Positions 26,586 to 34,626 of a DNA stretch of 64,000 nt are shown here, piece by piece. Within the stretch, counting starts at the first letter, position 1. Each line of letters opens with the position of its first letter. The notes beneath the pieces were generated by a model. The model made no database searches. It was not told the DNA's origin and saw nothing but the letters and a program-made list of their open reading frames with translations. The position numbers and the translations under genes were made by a program. Source of the DNA: Paenibacillus sp. FSL K6-0276 (lineage in GTDB: Bacteria; Bacillota; Bacilli; Paenibacillales; Paenibacillaceae); NCBI RefSeq assembly GCF_037977235.1, contig NZ_CP150276.1, positions 5,642,001-5,706,000 of the forward strand, given 5' to 3'.

Positions 26586-27629
26586 CTATATCAGATAATT
26601 TACTACTCGTGAGACACCATTTCCATCAACAGACTCCATCGCAAGTTCCCGAGCTTCTCGAAGCCAAGTTGCAGGATGAACTAGTTGTCTTATAGATCGA
26701 GTTATATCTGCCTCAGTAACCAATGATGATACTCCAATATATTTATCTATTCCTATTGATTGTCCATAATTTGCGACTTCTATTTGATTGTCAGCTATCG
26801 CGATTACAATTGCAGGAAGTCCCATACAATATCTTTCCCAAGTCATACTTCCGCCCGCACAAATTGCCATGTCACATGAGACCATTTCTTGTGCTATTGA
26901 GCTTGGCTGAATCAGAAATTCAAGTTTGGAATTATTCTCAAATAAGTTTATAAGCTCCTCAACATGAGGATTAGTTCTTCCTAATACAATTTTAACTTTG
27001 GTAATGTCATTCAAGACAGGTTCTAATGCCTTAATTGTTTTAAGAGTCTCATTACTAGGATCAGTTCCACCAAAACATACAAAAATGCTCTGAATATGTT
27101 CAGGAAACTTATCATTAATATTGCTACGCTCATCCAAAAATTCTTGACGAAGTAAAGCATACTTTGGTCCAATTAATTGAGTAACAGAAGAAGCAACTAA
27201 TTTATTGTATTTTTCATTTCCATTATTAAGATTAGTATCTAGTAACATATCGCAATCATGCCGCCTGTCAGCCAAATCATCAATCACCAAGATATTACTG
27301 AACAAATTCCTAAGAATAGATTCATAGCTATAACTAATTGAATAGTGATCAACAATTATCCAATCCGTCTGATTAATTGCATATTCCTTCTTAATTAAAC
27401 TTACAACATATTCAGATTCTTCTGTACTTCCAACGGGTTCTTTCGATTCGATTTCTAAAATATCGCAGCCCTGATTAGTTATTAATATCCGTAGATAGGG
27501 ATGCAATAATCTACAAACAAAAACCACAGTATGTTTTTTCCTAATAAGCTCAACGCTAAGTGACAAACATCTCATAATATGTCCTGTTCCCAAGTGTTCA
27601 GATGCATCAGCACGGATAAAATATCTCAT
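26586..27629 (-). CDS. pseG: UDP-2,4-diacetamido-2,4,6-trideoxy-beta-L-altropyranose hydrolase (PseG)
   Basis: 347 residues. A GT-B-like nucleotide-sugar hydrolase that releases UDP from UDP-6-deoxy-AltdiNAc (step 4). The N-terminal RADASEHLGTGHIMRCLSL holds the glycine-rich loop and the conserved histidine; the second domain has FVCFGGTDPSN and AICAGGSMTWERYCMGLP. The gene lies 16 bp downstream of pseB. A distant relative is SpsG in Bacillus spore-coat glycan synthesis, but the pse context decides the name. Confidence 0.92.
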   Translation of the reverse strand: MRYFIRADASEHLGTGHIMRCLSLSVELIRKKHTVVFVCRLLHPYLRILITNQGCDILEIESKEPVGSTEESEYVVSLIKKEYAINQTDWIIVDHYSISYSYESILRNLFSNILVIDDLADRRHDCDMLLDTNLNNGNEKYNKLVASSVTQLIGPKYALLRQEFLDERSNINDKFPEHIQSIFVCFGGTDPSNETLKTIKALEPVLNDITKVKIVLGRTNPHVEELINLFENNSKLEFLIQPSSIAQEMVSCDMAICAGGSMTWERYCMGLPAIVIAIADNQIEVANYGQSIGIDKYIGVSSLVTEADITRSIRQLVHPATWLREARELAMESVDGNGVSRVVNYLI

Positions 27630-27645
27630 TGTTTGAGAATCCTTT

Positions 27646-28665
27646 TCAAAATAACAAATTATCTTCTACTAATAAACTCCTTAATTCATCATTACTAATA
27701 GCAACTTCACTAGAGGAGCTGTAACTTTTTCTATCTGTTCTTTTCGCTTGATGATAAAGGCTTGCCGCTACTGTCATGAAGGAATTCCGAATAATAAACA
27801 TTTCGTCTGTTTCCAATGCATGATCTGATTCTTCTGCGGTCATCAATTCCTCATACATCTTCTCACCAGACCGTATTCCAATTTCTTCGATTGCAATATC
27901 ATTAGGATCTATGTTTAGGTGTTGAGCAGAGTTACTAATGATGATATCCGCTAAATCACTTAAGCGAACAATCGGCATCTTTAATACAAAAATTTCCCCG
28001 CCTCTTGCCAATCCCATCGCTTTTATTGTTAATTCTGTAGCCTGTTTTAAACTCATCATAAATCGAGTCATTTCTTTACAAGTCACTGTAATCTTTCTTT
28101 TTTCTTCAATTTGCCATTGGAAAAGCGGAATTACAGATCCTCTCGAACCCATTACATTTCCAAAACGGACAGCCGCGAACTTAGTTTGCTTAGAGCCTGC
28201 TTGATACTGTGCAGCTGCAACAAGCCTCTCTGCCATTAACTTAGAAGCTCCGTAGGTATTGGTAGGGGAAATTGCCTTATCTGTACTTGTGAAAATAACC
28301 TTTTTAACATCACACGCTAAAGCCGCTTGAATCACATTCTGCGTGCCAAGTACATTTGTCTGTACCGCTTCAAAAGGGTTATATTCACATGCAGGAACGT
28401 GCTTCATAGCTGCGGTGTGAAACACATAATCAATATCCTGCATTGCTCTTTCTAACCGGTTATAATCACGAACATCGCCTATGAGGTAACGAATATTAGT
28501 AAATTCTTTATATTCCTGCTGCAGCATAAATTGCTTATATTCATCTCTACTGAAAATACGAACGACCTCTGGATCATCTAAAAGGATTTCACCCAAGAGA
28601 CTTTGTCCGATTGTACCTGTGCCCCCAACAATTAGAATCTTCTTACCGTTAAATTGTCTGCTCAT
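27646..28665 (-). CDS. pseB: UDP-N-acetylglucosamine 4,6-dehydratase, inverting (PseB)
   Basis: 339 residues. An SDR enzyme that starts pseudaminic acid synthesis by dehydrating UDP-GlcNAc with inversion at C5. VGGTGTIG (13-20) binds NADP; FSRDEYKQ, HTAAMKHVPACEYNPFEA and TSTDKAISPTNTYGASK (Y and K of the active site) are PseB/FlaA1 signatures. The start overlaps the maf 3' end by 17 bp. Its presence with pseC, H, G and I completes the route to Pse. Confidence 0.95.
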   Translation of the reverse strand: MSRQFNGKKILIVGGTGTIGQSLLGEILLDDPEVVRIFSRDEYKQFMLQQEYKEFTNIRYLIGDVRDYNRLERAMQDIDYVFHTAAMKHVPACEYNPFEAVQTNVLGTQNVIQAALACDVKKVIFTSTDKAISPTNTYGASKLMAERLVAAAQYQAGSKQTKFAAVRFGNVMGSRGSVIPLFQWQIEEKRKITVTCKEMTRFMMSLKQATELTIKAMGLARGGEIFVLKMPIVRLSDLADIIISNSAQHLNIDPNDIAIEEIGIRSGEKMYEELMTAEESDHALETDEMFIIRNSFMTVAASLYHQAKRTDRKSYSSSSEVAISNDELRSLLVEDNLLF

Positions 28666-30541
28666 TTACTGCCTCACTCATTTCATCTATCATACTATCT
28701 AAACGTTTCATAGCCTCGCTTAATGTTCCTATCAATTCAGGGGTAAAATCATCCATTGCACTAACTAATTCACCCAAATGCTCCACAATCAGTCTGGACT
28801 TATCACGTACATTTTCAGTTTCAACGATCGTAGATACATACTTCATATAGTTGTTAGTATGATGTTTTAGTGAGAATGAATATAATGTTTCAAAAGATTG
28901 TTGACGCGTAATTCGAGTCCACAATTTATCGATCTCAACTAATCTACTCGAGATTGTATTAATACTACTGTTGGCTGACATATCCGCCAAAGCATTTAAA
29001 TGTAGAATTAATTTCTTTATTCGCTTTCCAGTATCATTGGTTTCTTTAAACATTGTACGATATTTCATTTTCAATTTAGCTAACCTTGCTGACTTATCTT
29101 CATTTGTTAATTGCAACAATAATTCATTGACATCAAAAACTCTGTTGGGCAAATGGTTCCATCTCTCGGGCATTTCATTCATAGGAATCCACTCTGTTCC
29201 TTCTATATGTGCTCCATGTCTTGAGGAATTTATCACTTTAACTCCACTAAAGTTTATTAATTTTATCTGAAGCTCCATATCATTTAACGTAACTTTCATT
29301 TTCGATGAAGTAGAGTTAAATCCTCCATCCACATTAGGTACCAATTCATTAGCCTCTTCAAGTTGTTCGGCGATTATCTCCTTAGAGATATGCTTCACAC
29401 CTGACGAATAAAACTGTTTGTCCGGATAAGATAGGTCTTGACCAATCAGAATAATCTCAGATGCTCCCATATATTCAGCAATCTGAAGTACTGTGCCTGT
29501 TACAGATGTTGTTGATCTAAATACCGGAATATCCTCTTTGTCGACAAAATTTGACGTAATTGAATCTGAACTTAGCCCTGCTGCAATTAATGGGGCTTGA
29601 TAATGTTCTAGTATATTATAGTTAATTTGCGGAGAATAAAGCAGTGTCACTTTACTTGTATCTATATTCTCAAACACTCTGTAGTTTGGTAGTCCTCCAT
29701 CAATAGAGACGACTATGTGTGGAATAATCCCATGATGTTCAAGCGCTTGTATGCTTGATCCTGCCGCAATAATTAAACATTTAGACTTTAATCCACGAAG
29801 ATAAGAAATGTCATATTGTAAAGAAGGTCCTGAGCCCACTACAATGACTGGTACGCCTAAGACAATTTCTTTTAGCTTTGAAGCAGGAGTACTCATCACG
29901 ACATAAGGCAAATTAAATAAAATATTTTGTACCCATTCACTCTTGAAGTATTTTAATGTAGCTTGATTTGATAGTTGTGTACTAAGTGCCTCTTTAACCT
30001 TAGCTTGAACGCTATTGATTATCGACTCATATAACTTTCTGTATATCGGAGGAGCAATTATATTCAAAGAATTATTAGCATATTGAGAGATATGCATAGT
30101 CAGCTGAGTTTGAAATAAGTCAAACTCCCCAACAACAACAAATCGAATTCTTTGATCCTTTAGAGCGTTCTGAACATCTCTAGAATTTACCCAGGCATTA
30201 AAAATGCTAACATCAGGCTCATAAACATATATACTAGTTGCTTTCGTATTCTCTAATAATTGTTCTATGTAGTACCCTAGCCCACACCCAATAATTAGAA
30301 GATGTTCAACCTGAAGTTGTTCAGGTCCTAAAGATAATACCCAACGCTTAGCCTCTTCTGTAGCATTATATTTACTATGCAAATAATGTTGTTTATCATC
30401 CTTTAGTAAAACTAGATTAGGCTCTTGATTTCTAGTTTCACAGAGTTCAGATCCATCATACATAATATTTTCTTTTACGATCTTCATAAATTCAGGATAA
30501 CTATCCTTTAAAAATTTTGAGTTCTTTTCGATAATATTCAT
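28649..30541 (-). CDS. Maf-type motility accessory factor, flagellin glycosyltransferase
   Basis: 630 residues. The central DUF115/MAF_flag10 domain has VIVVGSGPSL (232-241), IIAAGSSIQAL and VVSIDGG, the nucleotide-sugar-binding core. An N-terminal Rossmann-like half has LIIGCGLGYYIEQLL (82-96). Maf proteins in Campylobacter, Aeromonas and Gram-positive thermophiles transfer pseudaminic or legionaminic acid to serine/threonine of flagellin. Located directly before pseB and overlapping it by 17 bp, it is the likely transferase for CMP-Pse onto the three flagellins of this window. Confidence 0.9.
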   Translation of the reverse strand: MNIIEKNSKFLKDSYPEFMKIVKENIMYDGSELCETRNQEPNLVLLKDDKQHYLHSKYNATEEAKRWVLSLGPEQLQVEHLLIIGCGLGYYIEQLLENTKATSIYVYEPDVSIFNAWVNSRDVQNALKDQRIRFVVVGEFDLFQTQLTMHISQYANNSLNIIAPPIYRKLYESIINSVQAKVKEALSTQLSNQATLKYFKSEWVQNILFNLPYVVMSTPASKLKEIVLGVPVIVVGSGPSLQYDISYLRGLKSKCLIIAAGSSIQALEHHGIIPHIVVSIDGGLPNYRVFENIDTSKVTLLYSPQINYNILEHYQAPLIAAGLSSDSITSNFVDKEDIPVFRSTTSVTGTVLQIAEYMGASEIILIGQDLSYPDKQFYSSGVKHISKEIIAEQLEEANELVPNVDGGFNSTSSKMKVTLNDMELQIKLINFSGVKVINSSRHGAHIEGTEWIPMNEMPERWNHLPNRVFDVNELLLQLTNEDKSARLAKLKMKYRTMFKETNDTGKRIKKLILHLNALADMSANSSINTISSRLVEIDKLWTRITRQQSFETLYSFSLKHHTNNYMKYVSTIVETENVRDKSRLIVEHLGELVSAMDDFTPELIGTLSEAMKRLDSMIDEMSEAVNEQTI

Positions 30542-31134
30542 GATAGCTGAACCTTCGACTTTCCAATTTCAGCATTATATTTATCCAGTAAAGGTAATAA
30601 TTCATACTTAAACAGATCCGCAACAGCTACCAAATCATCTTCAGTGAGATTAGTATCAAGATCCTTCACAATACTCTCCAGATCAGAACAATAATTACCA
30701 ATGATAATATTGTTCAATATATCCGAGCTGTACAATATTTTCAAAAATTCAAATGAACTCGCAATCCATTGTAACCCTTCTAAACCTGTTGCTAATTCCC
30801 CCCAGAGTTCATTAGACATATCTCCATACATCTGATCAACTATAGCTGTCATCCCAGGAATGAATTTATTTAAATATTGAACAAGCTGCTCTTCTGTTTC
30901 GTTTATACTATCAAAACGCGACATTGTATGAATTTTGATGTTTTCAATTATCTGTAAGTGGTCTTGTATAAACTGCTCATATTGGTTATATAGAACTTGA
31001 CCATCGATATCTACATAATAAATTAGACGTTCGGCTTGGTAAATCTCAGTTGTACACTCTAACCAAATTTTATTGAATTCTTCCTGTAATGGAGAGGATA
31101 TGATTTCTTGTTGCTCATCGATTGTTATCTTCAT
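30538..31134 (-). CDS. Unknown acidic helical protein, first gene of the flagellin-modification operon
   Basis: 198 residues, not recognised. The sequence is acidic and almost wholly helix-forming, with no signal peptide, no membrane segment, few glycines and a single cysteine. It overlaps maf by four bases (ATGA), so the two are translationally coupled. It sits between the flagellins and maf, behind a sigma-D-like promoter. It could be a chaperone or adaptor that presents flagellin to Maf; this is inference from position and from the FliS/FliT-like helical make-up, not from homology. Confidence 0.75.
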   Translation of the reverse strand: MKITIDEQQEIISSPLQEEFNKIWLECTTEIYQAERLIYYVDIDGQVLYNQYEQFIQDHLQIIENIKIHTMSRFDSINETEEQLVQYLNKFIPGMTAIVDQMYGDMSNELWGELATGLEGLQWIASSFEFLKILYSSDILNNIIIGNYCSDLESIVKDLDTNLTEDDLVAVADLFKYELLPLLDKYNAEIGKSKVQLS

Positions 31135-31173
31135 CTATTTCACACCTTATTTATGATATTCTTATTATCATTT

Positions 31174-31200
31174 ATATCGGTCTTACAACAATAGCATTGT
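31174..31200 (-). promoter_or_regulatory. Sigma-D-like promoter of the flagellin-modification operon
   Basis: Minus-strand ACCGATAT (31174-31181) is identical to the -10 of two flagellin promoters. The -35 is poor: ACAA stands 15 bases upstream where TAAA is expected. It lies 40 bp before the start of the first gene. Confidence 0.45.
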
Positions 31201-31210
31201 ATAGAAGGAC

Positions 31211-31243
31211 AAAAAAATAAGCCTCCAAAATCTGGAGACTTAT
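31211..31243 (-). terminator. Terminator of flagellin gene 1
   Basis: ATAAGTCTCCA/TGGAGGCTTAT with T7 on the minus strand, about 20 bp past the stop. Confidence 0.85.
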
Positions 31244-31263
31244 CGTTCGTACTCTTGAAACTA

Positions 31264-32079
31264 TTATCCCAACAACTTAAGAACTGATTGTGGTGCAGAG
31301 TTAGCTTGTGCCAACATTGCAGTACCTGCTTGAACCAAAATTTGATTCTTCGTGAATGCTGTCATTTCAGTAGCCATGTCAGCATCCTTAATACGGGAGT
31401 TAGCAGCTGACAAGTTCTCAGAAGTTACACCCAAGCTGTTGATCGTGTGTTCTAAACGGTTTTGGTACGCACCAAGCTGAGCACGGTTAGTCGACACTGA
31501 ATCAATTGCTGCTGCAATAGCAGACATTGCTGCTTTAGCAGAAGTAACATTTGTTACAGAAATCTTATCAATTTTCAATGCAGTAGTACCATTCTTAGAC
31601 AAATTCACTTTAAGAGTCTCTGTCTTAGAAACACCAATCTGGAAATCAACTGTACCTGTAGTGTTCAACAAGTTCACACCGTTAAACTTGGAGTTATCAG
31701 TTACACGTCCGATTTCAGTAAGCAGTTGTGTTACTTCCAGTTGAAGTTTCTGGCGGTCTGCAGTTACATACGTACCATTCGCTGATTGGTTAGCGAGTGT
31801 GTTCATACGTTGCAGCATGGAGTGAACTTCGGTCAGGTCACCTTCAGCGGTTTGAAGGAAGGAAATACCATCTTGTGCGTTACGTTGCGCTTGATTCAAA
31901 CCATTGATTTGGTAAGTCATTTTCTCAGAAATAGCCAAACCAGCAGCATCGTCAGCCGCACGGTTGATACGGTAACCAGAAGACAATTTTTCCATTGTCT
32001 TACCCATTTGTGTATTATTGAAGCTCAGGTTACGGTTAGCGTTAATTGCACCAACGTTTGTATTAATAAACATTCCCAT
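31264..32079 (-). CDS. hag: Flagellin (copy 1, promoter-distal of the array)
   Basis: 271 residues, a short flagellin with only D0/D1 domains. Residues 1-105 (from MGMFINTNVGA) are identical in all three copies, as is most of the region from about 194 to the end; the middle (about 106-193) differs most (e.g. NLSKNGTTALKIDKISVTNV). It ends SAPQSVLKLLG, where the other two have SAPQAVLKLLG. Flagellin is exported by the flagellar type III apparatus with FliS as chaperone. It has its own sigma-D promoter, a CsrA-site leader and a terminator. Confidence 0.97.
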   Translation of the reverse strand: MGMFINTNVGAINANRNLSFNNTQMGKTMEKLSSGYRINRAADDAAGLAISEKMTYQINGLNQAQRNAQDGISFLQTAEGDLTEVHSMLQRMNTLANQSANGTYVTADRQKLQLEVTQLLTEIGRVTDNSKFNGVNLLNTTGTVDFQIGVSKTETLKVNLSKNGTTALKIDKISVTNVTSAKAAMSAIAAAIDSVSTNRAQLGAYQNRLEHTINSLGVTSENLSAANSRIKDADMATEMTAFTKNQILVQAGTAMLAQANSAPQSVLKLLG

Positions 32080-32084
32080 TTGAA

Positions 32085-32124
32085 ATCATCCTCCATGATT
32101 GGTTATTAGCCACGTCCTTGTGGC
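32085..32124 (-). promoter_or_regulatory. Flagellin 1 leader: two CsrA-type GGA hairpins
   Basis: BS1-like hairpin GCCACAAGGACGTGGC (32109-32124) shows GGA in the loop and fits the CsrA consensus ACARGGAUGU except one base. BS2-like hairpin ATCAT-GGAGG-ATGAT (32085-32099) holds the Shine-Dalgarno in its loop, five bases before the ATG. Confidence 0.75.
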
Positions 32125-32133
32125 CTATTGTAT

Positions 32134-32160
32134 ATATCGGTCAATTCATTATTTTTTTTA
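32134..32160 (-). promoter_or_regulatory. Sigma-D promoter of flagellin 1
   Basis: Minus-strand TAAA (32157-32160), 15 bases, ACCGATAT (32134-32141); the sigma-D consensus is TAAA-N15-GCCGATAT. Confidence 0.85.
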
Positions 32161-32245
32161 GTCTTTTTTAATATTTTTCTAGAGGAAATAGAACTATTTT
32201 TCCATTCTAGTTAAAGTGATATCTGTATAGAATCTTTTTAAAACC

Positions 32246-32278
32246 AAAAAAATAAGCCTCCAGACTCAGGAGGCTTAT
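32246..32278 (-). terminator. Terminator of flagellin gene 2
   Basis: ATAAGCCTCC/GGAGGCTTAT with T7 on the minus strand; nearly identical to the other flagellin terminators. Confidence 0.85.
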
Positions 32279-32298
32279 CGTACAAACTTTCGGTAATA

Positions 32299-33114
32299 TT
32301 ATCCCAACAGTTTAAGAACAGCTTGTGGTGCAGAGTTAGCTTGAGCCAACATTGCAGTACCCGCTTGAACCAAGATTTGGTTCTTCGTGAATGCTGTCAT
32401 TTCAGTTGCCATGTCAGCATCTTTGATACGGGAATTAGCAGCCGACAAGTTCTCGGAAGTCACGCCCAAGCTATTGATAGTGTGTTCCAAACGGTTTTGG
32501 TACGCACCAAGTTGAGCACGGTTAGTCGATACTGTGTCAATTGCCGCTGCAATTGCAGACATTGCATCTTTAGCACCGGTAACACTAGATACAGAAATAG
32601 CACTTACTTTCAAACTGGTTACGCCGTTATTAGACAATTTTACAGTAAGAGTCTCTGTCTTAGAAACACCAATCTGGAAATCAACAGCAGCCGTAGTGTT
32701 CAACAAGTTCACACCGTTAAACTTGGAGTTGTCAGTTACACGTTTGATTTCGCCAAGAAGTTGTGTTACTTCCAGTTGAAGCTTATCACGGTCTGCGGCT
32801 ACATACGTACCATTCGCAGATTGGTTAGCGAGTGTGTTCATACGTTGCAGCATGGAGTGTACTTCTGTCAAGTCACCTTCAGCTGTTTGCAAGAAGGAAA
32901 TACCATCTTGTGCGTTACGTTGCGCTTGGTTCAAACCATTGATTTGGTAAGTCATTTTCTCAGAAATAGCCAAACCAGCAGCATCGTCAGCAGCGCGGTT
33001 AATGCGGTAACCGGAAGACAACTTTTCCATTGTCTTACCCATTTGTGTATTGTTGAAGCTCAGGTTACGGTTAGCGTTAATTGCACCCACGTTAGTGTTA
33101 ATAAACATACCCAT
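32299..33114 (-). CDS. hag: Flagellin (copy 2, middle of the array)
   Basis: 271 residues. The termini match copies 1 and 3; the variable centre (about 106-193) has VAADRDKLQLEV, LGEIKRVTDN and SAISVSSVTGAKD. It is closer to copy 3 than to copy 1 in this part. The leader is identical to that of copy 1 over about 60 bases, including both GGA hairpins, which points to recent duplication or gene conversion. The symbol marks homology to B. subtilis hag; which copy is the functional equivalent cannot be told. Confidence 0.97.
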   Translation of the reverse strand: MGMFINTNVGAINANRNLSFNNTQMGKTMEKLSSGYRINRAADDAAGLAISEKMTYQINGLNQAQRNAQDGISFLQTAEGDLTEVHSMLQRMNTLANQSANGTYVAADRDKLQLEVTQLLGEIKRVTDNSKFNGVNLLNTTAAVDFQIGVSKTETLTVKLSNNGVTSLKVSAISVSSVTGAKDAMSAIAAAIDTVSTNRAQLGAYQNRLEHTINSLGVTSENLSAANSRIKDADMATEMTAFTKNQILVQAGTAMLAQANSAPQAVLKLLG

Positions 33115-33119
33115 TTGAA

Positions 33120-33159
33120 ATCATCCTCCATGATTGGTTATTAGCCACGTCCTTGTGGC
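33120..33159 (-). promoter_or_regulatory. Flagellin 2 leader: two CsrA-type GGA hairpins
   Basis: Same pair as in copy 1: stem-loop with AAGGAC at 33144-33159 and Shine-Dalgarno hairpin at 33120-33134, both unchanged. Confidence 0.75.
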
Positions 33160-33168
33160 CTATTGTAT

Positions 33169-33195
33169 ATATCGGTGAATTCATTATTTTGTTTA
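33169..33195 (-). promoter_or_regulatory. Sigma-D promoter of flagellin 2
   Basis: Minus-strand TAAA (33192-33195), 15 bases, ACCGATAT (33169-33176). Confidence 0.85.
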
Positions 33196-33223
33196 GTTTT
33201 TCTAATTAGAATCTATTTGAAAC

Positions 33224-33256
33224 AAAAAAATAAGCCCCCAGACTCAGGAGGCTTAT
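33224..33256 (-). terminator. Terminator of flagellin gene 3
   Basis: AATAAGCCTCC paired with GGGGGCTTATT (one G-U pair) with T7 on the minus strand. Confidence 0.85.
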
Positions 33257-33276
33257 TGAACAAATTTTCGAGAGTA

Positions 33277-34092
33277 TTATCCCAACAGCTTAAGAACTGC
33301 TTGTGGTGCGGAGTTAGCTTGTGCCAACATTGCAGTACCCGCTTGAACCAAGATTTGATTCTTCGTAAATGCTGTCATTTCTGTTGCCATGTCAGCATCC
33401 TTGATACGGGAGTTAGCAGCCGACAAGTTCTCGGAAGTTACACCCAAGCTGTTGATCGTGTGTTCCAAACGGTTTTGGTACGCACCAAGCTGCGCACGGT
33501 TAGTCGATACTGTATCAATTGCCCCTGCAATAGCAGACATTGCAAGTTTAGCACCCGCAACACTAGATACAGAAATACCGCTTACATTCAAACTCTTCAC
33601 ACCGTTATTAGACAACTTTACAGTAAGAGTTTCCGCTTTAGAAACACCAATCTGGAAATCAACAGTAGCTGCAGTATTCAACAAATTCACACCGTTAAAC
33701 TTGGAGTTATCAGTTACACGTCCAATTTCAGTAAGCAGTTGTGAAACTTCTAGTTGAAGCTTCTTACGATCTTCAGTTACATACGTACCATTCGCAGATT
33801 GGTTAGCAAGTGTGTTCATACGTTGTAGCATGGAGTGAACTTCTGTCAAGTCACCTTCAGCGGTTTGCAAGAAGGAAATACCATCTTGAGCGTTACGTTG
33901 TGCTTGGTTCAAACCATTGATTTGGTAAGTCATTTTCTCGGAAATAGCCAAACCAGCAGCATCGTCAGCAGCACGGTTGATACGGTAGCCGGAAGACAAT
34001 TTTTCCATTGTCTTACCCATTTGCGTATTGTTGAAGCTCAGGTTACGGTTAGCGTTAATTGCGCCAACGTTAGTGTTAATAAACATACCCAT
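33277..34092 (-). CDS. hag: Flagellin (copy 3, nearest fliT/fliS)
   Basis: 271 residues with the same conserved termini. The centre reads VTEDRKKLQLEVSQ, VSKAETLTVKL and SGISVSSVAGAKL. Its promoter is the only one of the three with the exact GCCGATAT -10, so it may be the strongest; this is inference. Serines and threonines are concentrated in the variable centre of all copies and are the likely acceptors for glycosylation. The gene lies downstream of fliD-fliS-fliT, a common Bacillales arrangement. Confidence 0.97.
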   Translation of the reverse strand: MGMFINTNVGAINANRNLSFNNTQMGKTMEKLSSGYRINRAADDAAGLAISEKMTYQINGLNQAQRNAQDGISFLQTAEGDLTEVHSMLQRMNTLANQSANGTYVTEDRKKLQLEVSQLLTEIGRVTDNSKFNGVNLLNTAATVDFQIGVSKAETLTVKLSNNGVKSLNVSGISVSSVAGAKLAMSAIAGAIDTVSTNRAQLGAYQNRLEHTINSLGVTSENLSAANSRIKDADMATEMTAFTKNQILVQAGTAMLAQANSAPQAVLKLLG

Positions 34093-34097
34093 TTGAA

Positions 34098-34138
34098 ATC
34101 ATCCTCCATGATTGGTTTTGTAGCCACGTCCTTGTGGC
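34098..34138 (-). promoter_or_regulatory. Flagellin 3 leader: two CsrA-type GGA hairpins
   Basis: AAGGAC stem-loop at 34123-34138 and Shine-Dalgarno hairpin at 34098-34112. Only the linker between them differs from copies 1 and 2. Confidence 0.75.
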
Positions 34139-34147
34139 CTATTGTAT

Positions 34148-34174
34148 ATATCGGCGAATCCATTATTTTGTTTA
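34148..34174 (-). promoter_or_regulatory. Sigma-D promoter of flagellin 3, full consensus
   Basis: Minus-strand TAAA (34171-34174), 15 bases, GCCGATAT (34148-34155), an exact match. Confidence 0.9.
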
Positions 34175-34206
34175 GTTTTTTTTCGAAATATCCTAACGAA
34201 ATCGAA

Positions 34207-34626
34207 CTATTTTTTCTGATCAAAATAAAGTGGAATCTGGTCGGTATTCTCCATGTGATAGTATGCATTCATTAGCTTACGCTGTGATCTGGCATGCTTT
34301 AGATCCGTTCCCACATGACCTGCTGACTGCTCTAGCAGGCTTTTCGATTGTTCCACATTTGAAGCTAGCTTTTGGACGAGTGTAATGAGTTCCTTTGAAT
34401 CATCCGAATTATCTGATTGTGCTGATGAACTCAAAAGATTCTGAACGCGATCCATGTCTTCTGTGTATTGATTCCATGTTTGTATAGATTGATCAAATAA
34501 GGATGCCATGTCATCATCCACCTCACCTGATAACATTAACAATTGAGATTCTGAACACTGGATTAATTCCAACAATACTTCACGCCTCTGTTGAATTAAC
34601 GAGCGGTATTCTTCAACTTCACCCAA
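34207..34626 (-). CDS. fliT: FliT-like flagellar chaperone
   Basis: About 139 residues, helical and acidic, with no enzyme motif. The start is uncertain and not ATG: a TTG at 34626 has AAAGGG eight bases upstream and overlaps fliS by 8 bp; a TTG at 34644 would add six residues. FliT-type proteins bind the cap protein FliD before export and are poorly conserved in sequence. The name rests mainly on size, composition and position after fliD-fliS and before the flagellins. Confidence 0.7.
   Translation of the reverse strand: MGEVEEYRSLIQQRREVLLELIQCSESQLLMLSGEVDDDMASLFDQSIQTWNQYTEDMDRVQNLLSSSAQSDNSDDSKELITLVQKLASNVEQSKSLLEQSAGHVGTDLKHARSQRKLMNAYYHMENTDQIPLYFDQKK

Noticed and set aside
31264-34092. 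Flagellin triplet as an invertible phase-variation cassette
   Set aside because: All three copies face the same way, each has a complete promoter, and no recombinase gene or inverted repeat is seen; simple tandem duplication fits better.
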